From assembly GCA_937907585.1 (NCBI GenBank), contig CALCVH010000175.1:1-36220 (forward strand): 36,220 nucleotides of DNA, read 5' to 3'. Source of the DNA: an uncultured Bacillota bacterium. Lineage in GTDB: Bacteria; Bacillota_I; Bacilli_A; Izemoplasmatales; UBA1188. Below, in pieces: positions 24,349 through 35,300 of the stretch. The notes beneath the pieces were generated by a model. The model did not search any database and had not been told where the DNA came from. It was given only the letters and a program-made list of their open reading frames with translations. The position numbers were made by a program, and so were the translations under genes. Numbering within the stretch: the stretch's first letter is position 1; the number at the start of each line of letters is the position of its first letter.

Positions 24349-25282
24349 AATAATTCAAGAATTAATAAAAGAACACATCGATTTAAATAAAAAATATGAT
24401 GGTGAAATATTAGAATTCGAAAAAGAAGATGGATATGACGTATATAACTGTTCAATTCCGTTTGTATTTGAAAACGAAACATACATGTTTGGCCGTGTTG
24501 AAAAAAGAGAGTTGTGGGCTTCATCATACACTAGATTGTTTAAATTAGATAAAACAACTGGTGTATTTATGGCGACAGACTCTACATATCCTTTAGAGGA
24601 CCCATCTATTACTTATATTGATGATGAAATGATACTAATCGGTACATACGTAATAAAAGATGGTTCTAAAATAGTTACATATAATAACCGTTTCTATAGA
24701 GGATATGACCCATTTAATCTTAAACATTTCGCTGATGGTCCTGATTATATGAAGGACATAAGAATACTAAAATTATCATCAGGAAAAATAGGAATATTTA
24801 GTAGACCAAGAAACGATGAAGTAACTAAGTGTTATGGAACTGTTTCTCAAATAGGATATACAGAAGTAGATTCATTAGAGGATATTAATCCAGAAGCAAT
24901 TGAAAATGCGAAACTTATTCCAAATCTATTCGCTAGTATGGAGTGGGGTGGAGTAAATGAGTGTTTTGAACTTAAAAATAATTTAATTGGAATAATAGGT
25001 CATCATTCATATAGCGAATATATAAACAATGTTGATCACCCTGTATATACAAATGTTTCTTATGTGTATGATTCTAAAAATAATACATATTTAGATAAAA
25101 AGGTTATTGGAATAAAAGAGGATTATGGAAAAGTAGATGCGAAATTAGATCAATTAGATAGAGTAGCGTTTACATCTGGAATTGTTCCAATAGGAAACAA
25201 TAAAGTTAGATTATATAGTGGATTATGCGATTCTAGCGAAGGATATATAGTAATCGATGATCCGTTCATAAATTATAGATAG
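24335..25282 (+). CDS. DUF1861-type beta-propeller protein, GH130-like
   Basis: Start at ATG 24335 (MEDIRIIQEL), with AAAAGGA 11 nt upstream, giving 315 residues; a longer frame from 24299 would overlap far into the previous gene. The sequence follows the DUF1861 pattern I recall: DVYNCSIPFVFENETYMFGRVE, EDPSITYIDDEMILIG, FYRGYDPF, GPDYMKDIRI, GKIGIFSRPR, MEWGGVNECFELKNNLIGIIGHHSY and a final strand VRLYSGLCDSSEGYIVIDDPF. Repeated beta blades suggest a five-bladed propeller like mannoside phosphorylases and hydrolases of GH130. With the GH38-like partner overlapping it, processing of mannose-containing oligosaccharides is a fair hypothesis. No activity is proven from sequence. Confidence 0.75.
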   Translation: MEDIRIIQELIKEHIDLNKKYDGEILEFEKEDGYDVYNCSIPFVFENETYMFGRVEKRELWASSYTRLFKLDKTTGVFMATDSTYPLEDPSITYIDDEMILIGTYVIKDGSKIVTYNNRFYRGYDPFNLKHFADGPDYMKDIRILKLSSGKIGIFSRPRNDEVTKCYGTVSQIGYTEVDSLEDINPEAIENAKLIPNLFASMEWGGVNECFELKNNLIGIIGHHSYSEYINNVDHPVYTNVSYVYDSKNNTYLDKKVIGIKEDYGKVDAKLDQLDRVAFTSGIVPIGNNKVRLYSGLCDSSEGYIVIDDPFINYR

Positions 25283-25291
25283 GAGACTAAC

Positions 25292-26896
25292 ATGACAATA
25301 AAGAAATTATTATTTATAGGATTATTTATATTATCAAGCTTCTTGTTAGTAGGATGTAATAAAGAGACAGAAGAAACAGCCGATCCAACAAGAACTCAAG
25401 TGTATATTAATTTTTACAATGGTGGACTTGGTGAAAAGTGGCTTCCTGAATTAAAAGAAGCATTTGAAAAACTGCATCCTGAAATACAGATTAGACCAAT
25501 TCCAGGAAAATCAACAATGGATTCAGGAACTGTTTTAAATAACTTTGATGCATATGAAGGCGACATATTTTTTATGGATTATGTTGGTAGTGAAGATTTA
25601 AAACAATTTATGGCTAAAGGATACACTGCAGATATTACTAAATACATTAAAGAAGAAACTTTAAGAGAATTTAATGAAAATAAGTCTGTTTGGGATAAGA
25701 TTACTCCAGCTATAAAAGAATACTACAATCAAGATGGTAAAATTTATGCTTTACCTTGGTATCAAGCATCTTATCAAATGATATATGATGTAGCGTTATT
25801 TGAAAGTGAATCATTATATGTATCAGATGACGGAACATTTAACAACGGATCAAATAAATCTAAAGGACAAGACGGAATTAAAGGAACATTCGATGATGGG
25901 CTCCCTGTAACTCAAAGCGATTTCTTTAATCTACTTGATAAAATGGTTGAAAAAGGAATTACACCTCTCACATTCTTTGGTTCTCAAGCGTATTATTTTA
26001 CTTCATACTTAACAAATATGTTTGCGGATTATGAAGGATATAATGACTTTATGCTCAACTATGTTTTAGAAGGAACGGATAGTGATTTAGGAGAAATAAC
26101 ATTAGAAGAAGCATATAAATTAAAGAGCGAACAAAAAGGAAAAGAATATGTATTAAGATTCGCTCAAAGATTAATTGATAATCCATCTTATTATTCTAAT
26201 AATACATTCCAAACTTCACAGGATAACTTTACCGCTCAAGATGAATTCTTATTAAGTTCTAAACAAGGCAAGAGTATTGCGATGATCGTTGAAGGACCTT
26301 GGTGGGAAAGAGAAGCTAGTGTAACTATGGAAGATATGGCTGGCGCATTTGGTGATGAGAATCTAAATTACGGAAAGAGAAGATTTGGAATCATGCCTAT
26401 GCCTTTAGCTGATGATAATTCATCTAGTGAAGGCAACACTGTTGCGTGCACATCTGGTAGATCAGTAATATTCATGAATAATAATTCAAATGTTAAAGAC
26501 GCTGCAGGATTATTCTTACAATTCTGTATGTCTGATGAAGGCTTAAGAATCGCTACTGCTTATTCAGGAATGATGAGACCTTATGAATATAAAATGACAG
26601 ATGAATACTTAAATTTAATGACTCCATATGGTAGAGAGTTATACCAATATGAAAATAACGCAAAGATAGTATTTGAAGAAGTGCCAGTATCTAAGTTCTT
26701 ACAAACTGAAGGTTCTAGATATTGTTCATATTTATATACATGGGTTTCGTCTGCTGATACTACAGCGAATGTTGCGAAATATTTCCAACCTGGACAACAA
26801 GGACACACTGTTGAAGCTTTCTTAAAAGGCCTTGAAAACAACGAAACACAATGGAAAGACTTAGTAGAAGAATATAGATTTAGAACAGAAGACTAA
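25292..26896 (+). CDS. ABC sugar importer, solute-binding lipoprotein (second system)
   Basis: A 534-residue protein with the lipoprotein signal MTIKKLLFIGLFILSSFLLVGC (Cys22). The mature part starts with a strand like TQVYINFYNGGLGEKWL and has LKEAFEKLHPEIQIRPIPG, YALPWYQASYQMIYD, an acidic insert near residue 185-210 and IAMIVEGPWWEREASV. All are common in large family 1 sugar-binding lipoproteins. It is followed by its two permeases and begins 9 nt after the DUF1861 gene, with AGGAG upstream. It differs clearly from the binding protein at 8301, so the two importers likely take different oligosaccharides. The ligand is unknown. Confidence 0.88.
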   Translation: MTIKKLLFIGLFILSSFLLVGCNKETEETADPTRTQVYINFYNGGLGEKWLPELKEAFEKLHPEIQIRPIPGKSTMDSGTVLNNFDAYEGDIFFMDYVGSEDLKQFMAKGYTADITKYIKEETLREFNENKSVWDKITPAIKEYYNQDGKIYALPWYQASYQMIYDVALFESESLYVSDDGTFNNGSNKSKGQDGIKGTFDDGLPVTQSDFFNLLDKMVEKGITPLTFFGSQAYYFTSYLTNMFADYEGYNDFMLNYVLEGTDSDLGEITLEEAYKLKSEQKGKEYVLRFAQRLIDNPSYYSNNTFQTSQDNFTAQDEFLLSSKQGKSIAMIVEGPWWEREASVTMEDMAGAFGDENLNYGKRRFGIMPMPLADDNSSSEGNTVACTSGRSVIFMNNNSNVKDAAGLFLQFCMSDEGLRIATAYSGMMRPYEYKMTDEYLNLMTPYGRELYQYENNAKIVFEEVPVSKFLQTEGSRYCSYLYTWVSSADTTANVAKYFQPGQQGHTVEAFLKGLENNETQWKDLVEEYRFRTED

Positions 26897-26930
26897 TTAA
26901 TAAAACTTTATCTTAAAGGTGGTGAGATAA

Positions 26931-27875
26931 TTGAATAATACCAAAAAGAAAAAGACCATATTTAACAATAAAACAAGAAGAGAACAGTTTGTATTATACT
27001 GGGCTTTGTTGCTTATACCTTTAGTACAATTTGTTCTTATGTATATATGTGTTAACTTTAGGTCTATTCTTTTCTCTTTCCAAAAATATGATTTTGATAC
27101 TGCAGAATATGTATTCAATTTCACTTTCTTTAAGGATAATTTAATTACTATTTTAAGAGAATTATTCAGTGGAGAAACATTAGGTATTGCGTGGTGGAAC
27201 TCTACTAAATCATATTTATTAACACTCTTAATTATCATGCCTATACAGATAATAGTTGCGTTCTTTATATATAAAAAGATGTGGTTTTCTAAATTCTTAC
27301 AAATTGTTTTATATTTCCCTAATATGATTGCGGGAATGACGACTATTATCGCATTTAAATATTTTATTGAAAAAGGTTTGCCTAATATATTCCCAACAGT
27401 AGAAATATTTAGAAAATTAGGTGGACTGCTTGCGAATAACGATACAATCTTTAATACATTATTATTCTACGTATTCTGGACATCTCTAGGTGGCGGAATG
27501 ATTATGATGACTGGTCAAATGTCTAGAATTGATAAAGAGGTATTAGAGGCGGCTCAAATAGATGGAGTTAATATATTCCAAGAATTTATACATATCGCTT
27601 TCCCTGTAATATATCCAATATTAATCATTCAACTATATACAGGAATAATTGCGATATTTACTGGAGGACCTCCTTTATATCAATTCTTCGCATCTAATGT
27701 GCCTAACCAAGCACAAACAATCCAATATTATTTCTTTACATTAATTATTGGTTCGACTTCTAGTCCAGCCAACTTCCCTAAGGCAGCTTTAGGTGGTGTA
27801 TTATTCACTGTAGTTGCGGCTCCGATAGTATTCACTTTAAAGTGGGTGCTTGAAAGATTAGATCCAAATAGATAG
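26931..27875 (+). CDS. ABC sugar importer permease, MalF-type (second system)
   Basis: A 314-residue membrane protein starting at TTG 26931, the only sensible start, with a good AGGTGGTGA ribosome site 7 nt upstream. The N terminus is basic (NNTKKKKTIFNNKTRREQF), six membrane segments follow, and the cytoplasmic loop reads EVLEAAQIDGVNIFQEFIHIAFP, a standard EAA motif. The C terminus ends FTLKWVLERLDPNR. It pairs with the permease starting 8 nt after its stop. Confidence 0.9.
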   Translation: MNNTKKKKTIFNNKTRREQFVLYWALLLIPLVQFVLMYICVNFRSILFSFQKYDFDTAEYVFNFTFFKDNLITILRELFSGETLGIAWWNSTKSYLLTLLIIMPIQIIVAFFIYKKMWFSKFLQIVLYFPNMIAGMTTIIAFKYFIEKGLPNIFPTVEIFRKLGGLLANNDTIFNTLLFYVFWTSLGGGMIMMTGQMSRIDKEVLEAAQIDGVNIFQEFIHIAFPVIYPILIIQLYTGIIAIFTGGPPLYQFFASNVPNQAQTIQYYFFTLIIGSTSSPANFPKAALGGVLFTVVAAPIVFTLKWVLERLDPNR

Positions 27876-27883
27876 GTGAGCTT

Positions 27884-28768
27884 ATGAAAAAGAGTAAAAT
27901 TAAAGTTCATACATCAGATGTTGTAAAGACATTTATTTGGATATTAATTATGATATACGCCATATCTATTATCGCTTTATACGGATGGGTATTACTATCT
28001 TCATTTAAAGGAAAAATAGATTTTAACACCAATATATTTGGTTTTCCTAAAAAGATAATAGTTGAAAACTACTCTAAAGCATTAACTAATTTTATGGTTC
28101 CTATATTTAGAAATGGTAGAGTAGAAAAAGTATATTTAGGAGAACTTTTAACAAATTCATTATTCTATATCATCGGATGTAGTATATCAGCGACTATTTG
28201 TCCTATCATGGTATCTTATGCAACATCAAAATTTAATTTTAAATTCAATGCGTTAATTGATGGAATAGTTATTGTCACTATGATTTTACCTATTATTGGA
28301 TCTGATGCGGCAATGATTAAGATGTCTCAAAGATTAGGCTTATATGACCATATGGTAGGAATGTATTTTATGAAATTTACATTCTTAGGATTTAACTATT
28401 TATTATTTAAATCTACATTTAAGAGTATCGATAAAGCTTACGCAGAATCTGCATATATTGATGGCGCTAGTGAATTTAGAATAATGACTTCTATAAACTT
28501 ACCATTAATTGCGAATGTTTTCGCAATAGTATTATTAATTCAATTAATGGGATTCTGGGCTGACTGGACTACGCCACTAATTTATATGCCTCATAAGCCA
28601 ACAGTTGCGTACGCACTATATGAATTACAATTCTCTAGTGACCCAGTTTTAGCTTTTAAACCTGTACAATTTGCGGCTTGTATACTCGCATCAATTCCAA
28701 CATTAATTATTTATATTAGCTTTAGAAAAAAGATAATGGGTGGTCTATCAATCGGTGGACTAAAATAG
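27884..28768 (+). CDS. ABC sugar importer permease, MalG-type (second system)
   Basis: This 294-residue protein has about six membrane segments, an opening ISIIALYGWVLLSSFKGKIDF like other MalG subunits, an EAA loop AYAESAYIDGASEFRIMTSINLP and the tail FRKKIMGGLSIGGLK. AGGTGAG precedes the ATG. Together with 25292 and 26931 it forms the second importer in this window; no ATPase gene follows. Confidence 0.9.
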   Translation: MKKSKIKVHTSDVVKTFIWILIMIYAISIIALYGWVLLSSFKGKIDFNTNIFGFPKKIIVENYSKALTNFMVPIFRNGRVEKVYLGELLTNSLFYIIGCSISATICPIMVSYATSKFNFKFNALIDGIVIVTMILPIIGSDAAMIKMSQRLGLYDHMVGMYFMKFTFLGFNYLLFKSTFKSIDKAYAESAYIDGASEFRIMTSINLPLIANVFAIVLLIQLMGFWADWTTPLIYMPHKPTVAYALYELQFSSDPVLAFKPVQFAACILASIPTLIIYISFRKKIMGGLSIGGLK

Positions 28769-28776
28769 GTGAATAC

Positions 28777-30642
28777 ATGAAAAGAAATCTGTGTGCATTA
28801 TTAATATTATTAATATCTATATTTTTAATATCATGTGAAAAAGAAACTAAAGAACCTAAAACAAACGAGAATAAAACTACTACTGATAATAGAAAAGTAG
28901 ATGTATCTAATAAGAAACTATGGGAAGCTGAATCTAATGTAGTTGTGATTAAAGATAATGAATCAGAACTCGTTGAATTCGCTTTAAATGAATTTGAAGA
29001 TATATTTAGTGAAGCCACTGAACTAAAATTAACTAGTTTATTTGAAAGCGAAGTTACAGTAGAAGAGGATAATTTCTATTATTTTATAGGTCAAACAGAT
29101 GCGCTTTTTCAAAATGATATTGATGTTTCTTATAAAAAGCTAGGAGATAGTGGTGTGGTTATTAAAACAATCGATAACTGTGTTTATATGTCTGGCGCAA
29201 CTGATAAAGGAACATTATATTCTGTTTATGAATTCTTAAACAGAAGTTTTGATTATGAATATTATGCAGAAGATGAAATATATATTGGTGATGGCACAGA
29301 TGCTGACTGGTTAATATTCGATTATGAATACAAACCATCTATTTCAAATCCATGCGTTATGGCTGGCGAACTTAATAAGAATGAAGAATTATATTATCGC
29401 TATAGATTTCAAAACTATTATGATACATGGATGAGAGATAATGATGACGTCTATTACGCTCATACATATTTTAAAATTCTTCCAAAATCAATTTATGAAT
29501 CTACGCATCCAGATTTTTATTCACCTGATGGAATGAACTTATGCTTAACTAGAGATCCTATGATTGTAGATGAGTTTGTAAAAAGATGTAAAGAAGTGTT
29601 ATCTATCGATAAAGAACACACATATTTTATGTTAGGTCAAGAAGATAATTTTGAATTCTGTCACTGTGCATCTTGTGAAAATAGAAAAGCAGAACTCGGT
29701 GGATTTTCATCTGCAGTAATGATGGAATTTACAAATAAAGTAGTTAAAGAACTAAACGAATGGCTAAAAGAAGAAGATCCAACAAGAAATGTGATTTTTG
29801 TAACATTCGCTTATAACGATACTAAAACTCCACCAGTTACATATAATGAATCTACAAAAAATTATGAACCAATCGACGATTCTTTAATCGCAGAAGATAA
29901 TTTATCTGTTCAATTCGTTATTAATATGTGCGATTATTATGCGCCATATACTGCGAATAAAAATATAGTTAATGCGCTTGAAGGATGGAGCGCCTTAAGC
30001 AAGAATCTAACAATTTGGGAATATTCAACTAACTTCGATAATTATATGGACTGTTTTGATAACTGGAATTCATTTAATAAGAATCTAGATTGGTTATCAT
30101 CTTATGGTGTTAACTATATTGTTGAACAATCTGCATATAACACTAATACATCAGCTTTTTCAGAGATGAGACTTTACTGCATGTCTAAATTAATGTGGGA
30201 TTCATCACTTAATATGAATGAACTAGTTGATAATTTCATGTTCTATTATTATCAAGACGCATATGAAGATGTGAAGAACTATTTTGAAGCTATCTATTCA
30301 CACGTAGATGAACTTGTAAAAGAAAAAGGAATATCTGTTAGATCTGGCGGAACAGAATGTATGGTTAAACAAAATTGGTCATACACACTTTTATCTTCTA
30401 TAAAAGAAAAAATAGTAAATGCATATAATGAAATTGAAAAATATAAAAATACAAATACTAAAAAATATAATACGCTCTATTCAAGAATAGAAAAACAAGA
30501 ATTATGGGTAGATTATTATATCTATAAATTCTATCCAATATATATTGGTGATAACACCGCTCAAGCAACATATTATAACGAATGGAAAACAAGAGCGAGA
30601 AAATACGGTTTATCTATGATTAGAGAAGGAGAATATCTCTAA
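28777..30642 (+). CDS. DUF4838-type lipoprotein, putative glycoside hydrolase
   Basis: A 621-residue lipoprotein (MKRNLCALLILLISIFLISC, Cys20). Residues 60-170 resemble the small alpha/beta N-terminal domain of GH20 and GH67 enzymes (GVVIKTIDNCVYMSGATDKGTLYSVYEFL). The central TIM-like part has HTYFKILPKS, DFYSPDGMNLCLTRDP and YFMLGQEDN (287-291), then a cysteine cluster CHCASC (Cys295, 297, 300), the pattern I associate with DUF4838. Further strands read VIFVTFAYNDT and NYIVEQSAYN. DUF4838 proteins occur in polysaccharide loci; activity is not established to my knowledge. The Cys-x-Cys-x2-Cys cluster may bind a metal or form disulfides. The stop codon overlaps the next ATG by 1 nt. Confidence 0.75.
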   Translation: MKRNLCALLILLISIFLISCEKETKEPKTNENKTTTDNRKVDVSNKKLWEAESNVVVIKDNESELVEFALNEFEDIFSEATELKLTSLFESEVTVEEDNFYYFIGQTDALFQNDIDVSYKKLGDSGVVIKTIDNCVYMSGATDKGTLYSVYEFLNRSFDYEYYAEDEIYIGDGTDADWLIFDYEYKPSISNPCVMAGELNKNEELYYRYRFQNYYDTWMRDNDDVYYAHTYFKILPKSIYESTHPDFYSPDGMNLCLTRDPMIVDEFVKRCKEVLSIDKEHTYFMLGQEDNFEFCHCASCENRKAELGGFSSAVMMEFTNKVVKELNEWLKEEDPTRNVIFVTFAYNDTKTPPVTYNESTKNYEPIDDSLIAEDNLSVQFVINMCDYYAPYTANKNIVNALEGWSALSKNLTIWEYSTNFDNYMDCFDNWNSFNKNLDWLSSYGVNYIVEQSAYNTNTSAFSEMRLYCMSKLMWDSSLNMNELVDNFMFYYYQDAYEDVKNYFEAIYSHVDELVKEKGISVRSGGTECMVKQNWSYTLLSSIKEKIVNAYNEIEKYKNTNTKKYNTLYSRIEKQELWVDYYIYKFYPIYIGDNTAQATYYNEWKTRARKYGLSMIREGEYL

Positions 30643-32360
30643 TGTTTATAAAGAATTCTACCTATGATACAAAACATTTGTTTATTGATAACGGAACAAC
30701 TGAGTATTCTATCGTTGTACCGAAAGAGATGAATGAATATGAAATTAAGGCTATAAATGAATTTAAATATTTGCTTAATAAGTCATGTAATATTTCTATA
30801 AATGTCACAGCTGATGAATGTATTAATAAAGGAATATATTTAGGACAAACTAAATATACGTTATCTGTTTTTAAACCTAGTTATAAAGAGTTAGGTAGCG
30901 ATGGATATATGATTAAAACCATCGATAATAACTTATTAATTTGTGGTGTTGATAGAGGAACATTATTTGGCGTATATTCTTTCTTTGAAAGATTCTTTGG
31001 ATATAAGTATTACGCCGAAAATGAAATGAAAATAGACAAAAAATTAACTGTCTATTTTAATGATTTAGATATTATTGAAAAACCAGATATTGATTCAAGA
31101 AGCTTTGGATATTTTGATGCATATCATCTAGAGTTTGAAAACGTATCATTAAATGCGGATAGACTCAAGATCGCAAGAAACAATTATAGCGATTGGATTT
31201 TAGCCGGGCATACATATTTTACTATCATGCCTAAAAGTAAATATCTTAAAACAAATAGAGATTTTTATAGTCCTGATGAAATGAATTTATGTTTATCTAA
31301 TCCAGATATAAAAGAAGAGTTTTCAAAAAACGTATTTGACTACATCAAAAAAACTAAAGGCAGATATTTTATGATTGGTCAAGAAGATAACTTTTCTTTC
31401 TGTGATTGTGATAGATGTAAGAAAAAAGCGCTTGAATTAGGCGGAGAATCTGGCGTTATGATTGACTTTTCTAATAGCGTAGTTAGAAGAGTTCAAGAAA
31501 TGATGAAAAAAGAAAATATAGATAGAGATATTAAATTTATCTCTTTCGCATACAACAAAACATCTACTCCTCCAACAAAACCTATTAAAACAGTAGAAGG
31601 CCTATCTATAATGTATGTTCCTTTTGGAACGTTACACAACTATCCATATACACATATTAAGAATGTGAAACAATATGAAGTATTTAATAAATGGAAAAGT
31701 GTAACAAACAGCATATTCTTGTGGGATTATTGTGCTAATTTCGATAATTTCTTTATAGAATTTGATGATTATAAAGTAATAAAAGATAACTATGCATTCT
31801 TCAAAGATATGGGTGTTGAATTCATTTTTGATCAAGGCCCATACTGTACTAAAACACCTTGTTTTGATGAATTAAAGTTATTCTTAAGGTCAAAGCTTGC
31901 GTGGGATACTACTTTATCTTTTGATGATTTATTTAATGAATTTATGGATGCGTATTATAAAGAAATATCTCCACATATGAAAAAATATCTAAAGTTATAT
32001 TTAGATAGATGGGAATATATTCATAAAACATATAATGAAGATTCAAGAAGTGGTGGATGCGATTCAAGCTACTACTTAAGAAAAGAATTTTTCCCAAAAG
32101 AATTCTTATTCGACCTATTTGATATATTGAATGATGCAAGAGGCAAGATAGAAGAAAATAGAATTGAAGATTGGGATACATATTTGCTTCTTAAGAAAAG
32201 ATTAAAACAAATAAGCATTTCATCTAGATATATTTTTATAAAGCTATATGGAAGATTATATGGTGATGAATTACCTAAAAAGATAAATAGCCTAAGAAGA
32301 GATATGAACGAATGTAATGTTTTATATATAGATGAAGGCAACAACAACGACATTTGTTAG
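30642..32360 (+). CDS. DUF4838-type protein, cytoplasmic paralogue
   Basis: This 572-residue protein begins directly with the N-terminal domain and has no signal peptide. Its motifs follow the lipoprotein just upstream: GYMIKTIDNNLLICGVDRGTLFGVYSFFERF, HTYFTIMPKS, DFYSPDEMNLCLSNPD, YFMIGQEDN (243-250) and CDCDRC (Cys254, 256, 259). ATG 30642 shares its A with the upstream TAA, with GGAG at 30629-30632, so the pair is translationally coupled. Glu248 and Asp249 are candidate catalytic residues. A cytoplasmic copy next to a surface copy suggests the same linkage is cut on both sides of the membrane. That is inference. Confidence 0.75.
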   Translation: MFIKNSTYDTKHLFIDNGTTEYSIVVPKEMNEYEIKAINEFKYLLNKSCNISINVTADECINKGIYLGQTKYTLSVFKPSYKELGSDGYMIKTIDNNLLICGVDRGTLFGVYSFFERFFGYKYYAENEMKIDKKLTVYFNDLDIIEKPDIDSRSFGYFDAYHLEFENVSLNADRLKIARNNYSDWILAGHTYFTIMPKSKYLKTNRDFYSPDEMNLCLSNPDIKEEFSKNVFDYIKKTKGRYFMIGQEDNFSFCDCDRCKKKALELGGESGVMIDFSNSVVRRVQEMMKKENIDRDIKFISFAYNKTSTPPTKPIKTVEGLSIMYVPFGTLHNYPYTHIKNVKQYEVFNKWKSVTNSIFLWDYCANFDNFFIEFDDYKVIKDNYAFFKDMGVEFIFDQGPYCTKTPCFDELKLFLRSKLAWDTTLSFDDLFNEFMDAYYKEISPHMKKYLKLYLDRWEYIHKTYNEDSRSGGCDSSYYLRKEFFPKEFLFDLFDILNDARGKIEENRIEDWDTYLLLKKRLKQISISSRYIFIKLYGRLYGDELPKKINSLRRDMNECNVLYIDEGNNNDIC

Positions 32361-32370
32361 AGGAGGGGAC

Positions 32371-35300
32371 ATGAAAAAGATATATAGAATACTATTAATA
32401 ACATTAATGATATTTTGTGTTTTCACAAATAGTTCCTGTAAAAACAAGAAAACAACTACTGAAGCCGATAATACTACAACTATAAAAACTAATACTAAAG
32501 AATACAGAGTTGAATACTATTTTGAAACAGAGAATGGATATGTTTTAGACGATACTAAAACAAAAATATTAACAGGTGATGTTGATAAAACTGTAACACA
32601 TCCAAGAGAAGAATTTGATGGATATGTATACGAATCTAGTCATAAATCAAATGTTGTAAGAGGAAGAGTTAAAGAAGACGGTTCTTTAGTTTTAAAGGCT
32701 TATTATTCATATGATTATACTGGAAGAATCTCTTTTCAAAGTGATTTAGATAAAATAGATTTAATCAAAGGTGAGTCTACTAAATTAAATGTAAAAGTAC
32801 TATTAGATAACAAAGAAGTTACTGATGGCGTCTTATATGAATCAAGTTATAAAGCTGTCACAATTGATGAAAACGGAATGATGGAAGGAAGAATGAGAGG
32901 TGAAGCAGAAATCTCTGTATCTTATAAAAACATTTCTAAATCATTTGTCGCAACTGTATATGATGCGTTTATTGAAAACGAAGAAGATTGGTGGGGAATA
33001 TACGAACATTTATCATATTGGTATAAATTTTCAAATGATGTTGTTTTAAGCGAAAGTTCAGTAGAACATTTCACTATTCCTGAAAGCGAAGATCAAGAAA
33101 AAGTTGATGGTTTCTTATATAATCCACAATTTACTGGTGTTATTGACGGAGACGGACACTCTTTAACATATACCGGTTCAAGACTATTTAACTGGTTGTC
33201 TGGTGGTGCAATAATAAGAAATTTAGTAATTAACGCTAGCGACGGTTTCTATTGGGGTTCAACAATCGCATACGGCATGAGCGAACTATCTTTAGTTGAA
33301 AACGTTACTTTAAACGCAATGTTTACAACTCAATCATGTTTTAGAGCAGTAAATAAAGATTTCTGGATTCAACTTGGTGGAGATAATGGTGTTTATGGTA
33401 CAGGTGGAATGTTTGGAATGATTGAGAACTCTACAGTTGAGAACTGTACAATAAACTTAGATATATCAAGACTTGAAAGTGGAGAAAACTTTGGCGCAGT
33501 ATGTTATGATGCGAAGCCTAACACCGCAATTAGAAATTGTAAGATTATAACTACATATGAAAATATGGCGGTAGTCAAGGTCGATTCAGGCGCAACTATC
33601 ATTACTGATAACACCGTTTCTTTATTAAAAGAATGTGACTATACTATTGAACATTATTTAGAGAATAATGGTGTATATAATAAAAACGATGAATTAACTC
33701 AACATTTAAAAGGATTTACAGATAGATTAGTTAACGCTAGCCCATTATCTATTAACGGATATGCGTTTGATACAGAAAATACATTGAATGTACTCGATGG
33801 GAAAATTAAAGAAGATGGTTCTTTAGTCTTAAAAGTATATTATAAAAAATCAAACGTAAGATTTGAAAGCGAATTACCTAGACACTTTGATGCGTCTAAA
33901 GGCGATGAGTACCAACTAGAATTCTCTATCTATTTAGAGGATCAATTAGTTGAAAGCGGATATACTATAACATCAAGCGATCCAAGCATTTTATCAGTTG
34001 ATGAAAACAATAAAGTAACAGTATTAAAATCAGGTTACGCTAAAGTTGTTGTAGAATATCAAAATGCTACAATGACTTTTGAATTTGATTGTATTACTGG
34101 CCTAATTAAAACCGAAGAAGACTGGTGGAAGATATTTGATGATTTAACTGGTTATTATAAACTTTCAAACGATATTTCTTTAACTGATAATGTATGTAAT
34201 CACTTTGGTGAAAATGGCTATATGATTAACCACACATTTAGTGGTGTGCTTGATGGTGATGGACATACTTTATCATATACAGGTAACAAACTATTTACTA
34301 GTGTTGAAGGAACAATTAAAAACATTCATTTAAGTGCGGGAAGTGGATATTACTGGGGTTCAGCGATTGCGTATTTCTTAAGCGACGCTAAATTAGAAAA
34401 TATCACGCTCGATGCGACTATCGATAGATATAACACTTACTGGTACGCTGCGGATATGTTTATTGAAGCCCCAGGATCAGGCGCTTTAGCGGTATGGGTT
34501 ACTACAACAAAATTTAAAGATATAGTTATCAACTTAATGTTAACTGATGAATGCAATCTAGATTATTATGTTGGAATCGCTCATAGTGTTTTAAATTCTT
34601 CATTTGATAATGTAACTATTAACTGTAATAAAGAAGTTAGAGTTATGAATGAAGGAAACACAGAATATGATAATGTAACAGTCAACAATTCATCTAAAAC
34701 ATATAAGATTGAATACTATAAAGATGGTGTGAAAGACGATTCTTTAACTCAAGAATTAAATGGCACTATGGGATTTACTGTTAGTGTTACACCTACTACT
34801 ATAATCGGTTATACATTTGATGAGGATAACACTAATAATGTTTTAAGTGGAACTGTAAAAGAAGATGGCTCTCTAGTTTTAAAACTTTATTATAAAACTT
34901 CAGTTACTGAATTATCAACAGAAGAAGATTGGTTGTCAATTTATAGTAGCGATATCTCTTTACAAGGAACATATATACTAAAAAACGATATTGTTTTAAC
35001 AAAAACAGTCGCTGATCAAGAAGAATACATGGTTAACTACGAATTTAGTGGTGAAATTGATGGAAACGGATATTCCATCACTTATTCTGGTAATAAACTA
35101 TTCACTACATTTAGTGGAACATTAAAAAACATCACGCTAAACGCTGGAAATGGTTATTACTGGGGCTCAGCTCTAGCGTACTTTGTATCAAGCGCTAAAG
35201 TTAGTGATGTGACAGTTAATGCAACATTCAGTAGAAACAATACATATTGGTATGCGCCAAATGTAGGATATATAGAAGCTCCAGGTTCTGGTGCATTAGG

